The notes beneath the pieces were generated by a model, which saw only the letters and a program-made list of their open reading frames with translations, made no database searches and was not told the origin of the DNA. A stretch of DNA of 10,038 nucleotides from Chloroflexota bacterium (GTDB lineage Bacteria; Chloroflexota; Dehalococcoidia; SHYB01; JACPQI01). Within the stretch, counting starts at the first letter, position 1, and each line of letters begins with the position of its first letter. Of this stretch, positions 5,304 through 10,038 are shown piece by piece. The translations under genes and the position numbers were made by a program. The stretch is taken from the NCBI GenBank assembly GCA_016190545.1, contig JACPQI010000012.1, positions 1 to 10,038 on the forward strand, written 5' to 3'.

Positions 5304-5350
5304 GCCGGTGAAGTTGGCGCGAAGCCGCACGCGCCCCTTCTAGCGAGACC
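5290..5350 (+). other. Possible degenerate attC (integron recombination) site
   Basis: After CCCTAAC the sequence runs AAGCCGGTGAAG (5302-5313), then a hairpin GGCGCG-N8-CGCGCC (5316-5335), with GAAG (5310-5313) pairing to CTTC (5337-5340). Inverse core, AAGC-type left arm and central hairpin follow the order of an attC site. The expected right arm (complement of AAGCCGG, then GTTRRRY) is missing; the bases after CTTC are TAGCGAGACC. The site is therefore truncated or decayed, or the likeness is accidental. No integrase gene lies in the window. Confidence 0.35.
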
Positions 5351-5367
5351 CTGGCAGCAGGGCCCCA

Positions 5368-5390
5368 ACGCCAGAAGGCGGGCGTGTTTT
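5368..5390 (+). terminator. Possible terminator downstream of HsdR-N
   Basis: ACGCC (5368-5372) pairs with GGCGT (5381-5385), followed by GTTTT (5386-5390). The stem is short and the T-run modest. It lies 68 bases past the HsdR-N stop. Confidence 0.3.
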
Positions 5391-5529
5391 CCTTCAATGT
5401 CGTTCGAGCGACTATTACGCGGCTCTGACGAGTTGCGCCACCCACTCCCCGATCCCGAAAACCACTATGCTCGAAGGCAAATAGGGGGTGCCTGGCGCAT
5501 GCTAGAGTCCACTCGCCTCGATAGTGTTT

Positions 5530-5620
5530 GCTTAGCAACAGGATTTGGGCAGCAATCCTGCGTCTACGACAAGCGATCTCTTAGCACTTCACACACCCTG
5601 GGAGAGAGGCGATGCTAAGC
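5530..5620. repeat. Nested inverted repeats (branched structure)
   Basis: An outer stem GCTTAGCA (5530-5537) / TGCTAAGC (5613-5620), 8 of 8 paired, encloses a perfect 7-bp hairpin CAGGATT-N8-AATCCTG (5539-5560) and a third stem TCTCT/AGAGA (5577-5581/5603-5607). The heptamer CTTAGCA recurs at 5580-5586. Together they form a plausible three-way junction, either in RNA or as a mobile-element end. Confidence 0.5.
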
Positions 5621-5773
5621 GTTACGCAGCTGCCACGAGATTCTGAAGCCACATACTGACGCCTGACACTGCTATACCAGGGGGCAGGAATGAGTTAGGT
5701 AACGTTCGCCCATCCCAGCATAACGGGAAGAATACCTTCGACAAGCCCACCACCAATGGCCTAACAGCCCCGG

Positions 5774-6991
<1,218 letters not shown>

Positions 6992-7039
6992 GGCGGTCAC
7001 CCCTTTCTGAGCGGTCTTGGCTGCGGGGAGCGCATAAGC

Positions 7040-7067
7040 ATTATAGCTTGCGACCGCTTTGTGGCAG
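7040..7067 (-). promoter_or_regulatory. Internal promoter in front of argD
   Basis: On the minus strand a perfect TATAAT (7045-7040) is preceded by a 16-base spacer and CTGCCA (7067-7062), a 4/6 match to TTGACA. The predicted start near 7033 gives a leader of about 42 bases with the AAAGGGG ribosome site, so argD may be expressed apart from argJB. Confidence 0.5.
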
Positions 7068-7089
7068 AACGGACGAGGACCGCGCTGCT

Positions 7090-7875
7090 CTACAGTCGAA
7101 AGACGGTGCCGGTAGGGCGGCCTTCCACGGCGGGGATGACCGCCTGGGGCGTCCGGCCATCGATGATGCAGGCGGCGGCGCCCGCCTCGGCGGCGCGAAG
7201 GCAAGCGCTGATCTTGGGGATCATTCCCCCCGCCGCTGTGCCCTGGCTGATAAGGCGGCTGGCCTCCTCGCGGGTGAGGTGCGGGAGCACACTGCCTTTG
7301 CCATCGAGCACGCCGGCGACGTCAGTCAGAAAGACAAGCCGCTCCGCCTGCAACGCCGCCGCCGCTTCGCCTGCCACCGTGTCGGCGTTCACGTTCAGGA
7401 GCTGGCCCTGGTCTGATGCATCAATGGCTATGGGGGCGATGACGGGCAGATAGCCCTGTCGCAACAGGCCCCGCACCATCTCGGCCTGCACTGTCGTCAC
7501 CTCGCCGACGAAGCCCAAGCGCGAATCGGCGACACGGGCCTGGACCAGGCCGCCATCAGCGCCGCTGAGGCCGAGGGCGTTGGCCCCGTGGGCGCGCAGC
7601 CCAGCGACAAGCTGCTTGTTGACGAGGCCGGCGAGGACAGCAACAACGACCTCCAGGCCGGTGGCGTCCGTCACCCGCAAGCCGTCGATGAACTCGGCCT
7701 TGCCGCTGGCGCGCTCCAGCCACGCGGTGATGGTCTTGCCGCCGCCGTGGACGATGACGATGGACTTTCCGCGCTTGTGCAGCGCCGCCAGGTCCGCGAT
7801 GGAGGTATCGTGCTGGCCCAGGGTGCTGCCGCCCAGCTTGACTACGGTGACGCCGGAACTCACGGAAGACTCCAT
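7090..7875 (-). CDS. argB: N-acetylglutamate kinase
   Basis: A 261-residue amino-acid-kinase-fold enzyme that phosphorylates N-acetylglutamate with ATP, the second step of arginine synthesis. Visible motifs are VVKLGGS (11-17) with Lys13, IVHGGGKTI (41-49) for substrate and phosphate, DGLRVTD (64-70) with Arg67, LNVNADTVAG (160-169), and GGMIPKI (216-222) with Lys221. The N-terminus reaches the first motif within 13 residues, so it lacks the extra N-terminal helix of arginine-inhibited hexameric kinases and resembles the short E. coli or Bacillus form. Its ATG directly abuts the argJ stop (no spacer), so translation is probably coupled. Confidence 0.96.
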   Translation of the reverse strand: MESSVSSGVTVVKLGGSTLGQHDTSIADLAALHKRGKSIVIVHGGGKTITAWLERASGKAEFIDGLRVTDATGLEVVVAVLAGLVNKQLVAGLRAHGANALGLSGADGGLVQARVADSRLGFVGEVTTVQAEMVRGLLRQGYLPVIAPIAIDASDQGQLLNVNADTVAGEAAAALQAERLVFLTDVAGVLDGKGSVLPHLTREEASRLISQGTAAGGMIPKISACLRAAEAGAAACIIDGRTPQAVIPAVEGRPTGTVFRL

Positions 7876-9093
7876 CTACGTGGTGTAGGCGCTGTTGATG
7901 GTCACATACTCCGCCGTGAGGTCGCAGCCCCAGGCAGTGGCGGAGCGGTCGCCCAGGTTGAGGGAGACGCGCACCACCACCTCGGGCTCGCTCATGGCCA
8001 CCTTGGCGGCCTCTTTATAGAAGGGAATGGGGACTCCGTTGTCCAGGGTGCAGATGCCGTTGATTTCCACCCGTATCTTGCTCTCCTCGATCTCGGCGCC
8101 GCTGCGCCCCAGGGCGGCGAGCACCCGGCCCCAGTTGGGGTCGCTGCCGTGGACAGCGGTCTTCAGGAGGTTGGAGCTTACGATAGTGCGGGCGGCCTGC
8201 CGGGCGTCGGCGTCGCTGCGAGCCCCGCTCACGATAACGGTGATGAGCTTTTTCGCGCCCTCGCCGTCCTGAGCGATCTTGATAGCGAGGGTCTTGCACA
8301 CAGCCGCCAGGGCGTCTTCAAAGGCTGCGGCCTCGGGCGACTGGGCTGCGACTGGGCCGTTGCCGGCCGCGCCGTTGGCCAGGAGAAGGACGCAATCGTT
8401 GGTGCTGGTATCGCCGTCCACGCTCACCATATTGAAGGAGACGTCGGCTGCGCGGCGCAGGGCCGCTTGCAGAAAGCTCTGCTCCACCGCGGCGTCCGTG
8501 GCAATGAAGGCAAGCATGGTGGCCATGTCCGGATGGATCATGCCGGAGCCTTTGGCCGCGCCGCCTATGACCACGTCTTTGCCCCCCAGGGTGAGTGATA
8601 CGGCGGCCTCCTTGGGGACCAGGTCGGTGGTCATGATGGCCCTGGCGAAGTTGTTCCCTCCATTCTGCGACAGCGGGATGCGCGGCACGCCCTTGCGGAT
8701 GAGGCCCATGGGCAGTTCGACGCCGATGACGCCGGTGCTGGCGATGAGAACCTGCTCCGGCGGCACGCCCACTTTGCGAGCGGCCAGGGCAGCCATCTCT
8801 CCGGCGTCTTTCACCGACTGCTCGCCGACGCAGGCGTTGGCCGACCCGCTGTTGACGATGATCGCTCTGGCCTTGCCGCCGCTCGCCGCCAGGTGCTCGA
8901 TACAGACGGTGACGGAGCCCGCGCGGACCTTGTTGCGGGTGAAAACGCCTGCGGCAGCAGCCTCGCGCTCGGAGACGAGGAGGGTCAAGTCTGGCAGTTC
9001 TTTGCGCTGTCGCAGGCCGCAGTGGACCGCGCCGGCGAGAAAGCCTTTGGCCGAGGTGATGGTGCCGTCAGGGATGACGCTGTGGGAGTCCAT
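7876..9093 (-). CDS. argJ: Glutamate N-acetyltransferase (ornithine acetyltransferase), ArgJ
   Basis: A 405-residue Ntn-fold enzyme that moves the acetyl group from N-acetylornithine to glutamate, closing the acetyl cycle; some members also use acetyl-CoA. Autocleavage to two subunits is expected before Thr192 in KGSGMIHPDMATMLAFIATDA (181-201). Other signs are NSGSANACVG (81-90), the oxyanion-hole segment STGVIG (119-124), and NMVSVDGDTSTNDCVLLLANG (221-241). Length and order are typical. Whether it is bifunctional cannot be read from the sequence. It heads argJBD, with an extended -10 box only 11 bases before its ATG and no clear ribosome site. Confidence 0.96.
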   Translation of the reverse strand: MDSHSVIPDGTITSAKGFLAGAVHCGLRQRKELPDLTLLVSEREAAAAGVFTRNKVRAGSVTVCIEHLAASGGKARAIIVNSGSANACVGEQSVKDAGEMAALAARKVGVPPEQVLIASTGVIGVELPMGLIRKGVPRIPLSQNGGNNFARAIMTTDLVPKEAAVSLTLGGKDVVIGGAAKGSGMIHPDMATMLAFIATDAAVEQSFLQAALRRAADVSFNMVSVDGDTSTNDCVLLLANGAAGNGPVAAQSPEAAAFEDALAAVCKTLAIKIAQDGEGAKKLITVIVSGARSDADARQAARTIVSSNLLKTAVHGSDPNWGRVLAALGRSGAEIEESKIRVEINGICTLDNGVPIPFYKEAAKVAMSEPEVVVRVSLNLGDRSATAWGCDLTAEYVTINSAYTT

Positions 9094-9104
9094 AACGGAT
9101 GCGC

Positions 9105-9113
9105 ATTATAGCA
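9105..9113 (-). promoter_or_regulatory. Extended -10 promoter of argJ
   Basis: On the minus strand TGC-TATAAT (9113-9105) is a perfect extended -10 element within the 26-base gap after the TIGR03936 gene. No good -35 box is seen. The start would fall about 4-6 bases before the argJ ATG (9093), a nearly leaderless message. Confidence 0.55.
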
Positions 9114-9119
9114 CGGGGT

Positions 9120-9797
9120 CTATGAACGATGGCTGCGCTCCGCCGCCTCAAGCTGCCCTTCCAGGAACAGTCGCACTCGATGTACCGCATCGGGCTCCGG
9201 CAGGTCCAGAGCGGCGGCGACCTGTTCCGGACGCCCCGTTCCTTCGATGGGGTGGCACTTCAGGACCATGCCGAGGACAACGGCCTCCTGCGTGTCCCCC
9301 ACTACCCAGAGGCGGTGAATCAGGGGCCGCAGGTCGTAGCGGCGCACCTCGCGCTCGCGCTGGTGCTCCCACGGCAAGGTCTTCTTCGCCATGAGCTCCA
9401 CGATGCTCTTTTCGATGGCATCGCGGTCCGTGGGGGATGCTATCGTCACCCGGTACTCGGCCCAGCGGACCTGGGACTGGAGCGAGGGGGCGTTGAGAGG
9501 CACCTCATCTACCTGTGTGATGGAGATACCTATCGGAAGCTGGGCGGACAGGTTCTTGGCGAAATAGAACGGGTGCATCCGCTCCCGCAGCACCACGTCC
9601 ATCAACTCGCCTTCGCTGGTGAAGCCCACGGCGAGCGGGGAGGCCAGCGCCAGGCGCGGGTGCAACGGCGACTCTTGTGGATAAAGGACGGGAACCCCCG
9701 CGCGACGCAGGGCGCGGTGCAGCATTCGCGTCAGGTCCAGGTGGGGGAGGTATTTCTGCTCCTCGCCCCGTCCAAAGGTGACCCGAAGCCGGTACAT
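9120..9797 (-). CDS. TIGR03936-family (DUF2344) radical-SAM-associated protein
   Basis: A 225-residue protein beginning MYRLRVTFGRGEEQKYLPHLDLTRMLHRALRRAGVPVLYPQ, followed by SPLHPRLALASPLAVGFTSEGELMDV. These are the marks of the DUF2344 / TIGR03936 family, which is usually encoded next to, or fused with, a B12-binding radical SAM protein (TIGR03960). Its biochemical role is not known to me; a helper of the radical SAM enzyme in RNA or ribosome-related modification is often assumed. Here the neighbours are lysA (7 bases upstream) and argJ (26 bases downstream), and no radical SAM gene is in the window. A GGGAGG stands 2 bases before the ATG, overlapping the lysA stop, so coupling to lysA is likely. 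Confidence 0.85.
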   Translation of the reverse strand: MYRLRVTFGRGEEQKYLPHLDLTRMLHRALRRAGVPVLYPQESPLHPRLALASPLAVGFTSEGELMDVVLRERMHPFYFAKNLSAQLPIGISITQVDEVPLNAPSLQSQVRWAEYRVTIASPTDRDAIEKSIVELMAKKTLPWEHQREREVRRYDLRPLIHRLWVVGDTQEAVVLGMVLKCHPIEGTGRPEQVAAALDLPEPDAVHRVRLFLEGQLEAAERSHRS

Positions 9798-9804
9798 CGC
9801 CTCC

Positions 9805-10038
9805 CTAGCTCTCCAAGAGGTCCAACCGCGTCAGGTCGTCGAAGGTCTCGCGGCGTCGCCACAGCCGCGCCTTTCCGTTGTCGACGAGCGCAACCGCCGG
9901 CTTGAGGCTGGCGTTATAGGTGCTGGCCATCGCCAGACAGTAGGCACCGCTGGCTGGAATCGCCACCAGGTCGCCCGGGCGCAGTTTCGGCAGGGTGACG
10001 TCCTTGATGAGGATATCGCCCGACTCGCAGTACTTGCC
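9805..10038 (-). CDS. lysA: Diaminopimelate decarboxylase, C-terminal part
   Basis: The last 77 codons of a fold-III PLP decarboxylase; the 5' part lies beyond the window. GKYCESGD gives the active-site Cys-Glu-Ser motif that is supplied across the dimer interface, and GDLVAIPASGAYCLAMASTYN holds the conserved Gly-Ala-Tyr that contacts PLP and substrate. The ending RRRETFDDLTRLDLL is also typical. The enzyme removes CO2 from meso-diaminopimelate to give lysine. It is the first gene seen of the minus-strand biosynthesis block. Arginine or ornithine decarboxylases share the fold, but the CESGD/GAY pattern favours LysA. Confidence 0.92.
   Translation of the reverse strand, partial: GKYCESGDILIKDVTLPKLRPGDLVAIPASGAYCLAMASTYNASLKPAVALVDNGKARLWRRRETFDDLTRLDLLES

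Larger units (their letters stand above)
5304..5773. other. Noncoding stretch between HsdR-N and argD
   Basis: About 470 bases with no credible gene. The short open frames here have no RBS or recognisable product. It holds the attC-like arm, a terminator-like hairpin (5368-5390), a branched set of inverted repeats (5530-5620), and a short pair GTTAGG/CCTAAC (5694-5699/5760-5765). By eye its GC is lower than in the flanking operons, so it may belong to the same foreign segment as the HsdR-N gene. Confidence 0.6.

Noticed and set aside
5482..5489. TAGGGGGT as a decayed right end of the attC-like site
   Set aside because: It resembles the left repeat over 9 of 15 bases only, and about 190 bases is too long for a usual attC.
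5397..5618. A 73-codon open frame in the noncoding stretch after HsdR-N
   Set aside because: No ribosome site, no recognisable motif, and it runs through the inverted repeats; the composition looks noncoding.
5694..5765. GTTAGGT (5694) and GCCTAAC (5759) as a second integron-type site
   Set aside because: Both fit the core consensus, but they are in the wrong order for one attC, are 59 bases apart with no gene between, and match over only 6 bp.
6992..7204. N-terminal extension of argD upstream of ATG 6991
   Set aside because: It overlaps argB, passes through the promoter, and encodes an Arg/Pro-rich stretch unlike the family; the RBS supports 6991.

Overview
The window is a GC-rich, densely coded bacterial chromosome segment. 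Several traits point to Chloroflexota, probably a Dehalococcoidia or SAR202-like lineage, though no marker gene proves it. They are an F420-type luciferase-like oxidoreductase, a TIGR03936 protein next to lysA and arg genes, a Gram-positive-type LexA box in front of dinB (reported for Dehalococcoides), and a GTCATTGCGAG...CAATCTGG palindromic repeat of a kind common in that group.

Layout. 1-557 (+): the last codons of ribBA, then ribH (riboflavin synthesis). 564-818 (-): a small stand-alone EF-Tu domain-2-like protein, convergent with ribH. 938-2236 (+): an LLM-class (TIGR03619-like) oxidoreductase and an EthD-like ferredoxin-fold protein, probably co-transcribed. 2294-2728 (-): a membrane-anchored cupredoxin. 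2860-2991: an intergenic palindromic repeat. 3046-4287 (-): DNA polymerase IV (dinB), with a near-consensus promoter that predicts a leaderless mRNA and a perfect LexA box inside its first codons. 4426-5303: a lower-GC insertion carrying a stand-alone HsdR-N nuclease gene, framed by a perfect 14-bp inverted repeat. Its stop codon lies in the right repeat, as in integron gene cassettes. 5304-5773: noncoding DNA with several stem-loops. 5774-10038 (-): an amino-acid biosynthesis block in transcription order lysA (partial), TIGR03936 protein, argJ, argB, argD.

How the genes work together. ArgJ, ArgB and ArgD supply the acetylated steps from glutamate to acetylornithine by the cyclic (acetyl-recycling) route; ArgC is not in the window. 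LysA makes lysine from meso-diaminopimelate. RibBA and RibH feed flavin synthesis. DinB is a LexA-controlled translesion polymerase.

The most interesting items are the cassette-like HsdR-N unit at 4426-5303 and the leaderless dinB promoter with an intragenic LexA operator. No CRISPR array, rRNA, tRNA or transposase was recognised.
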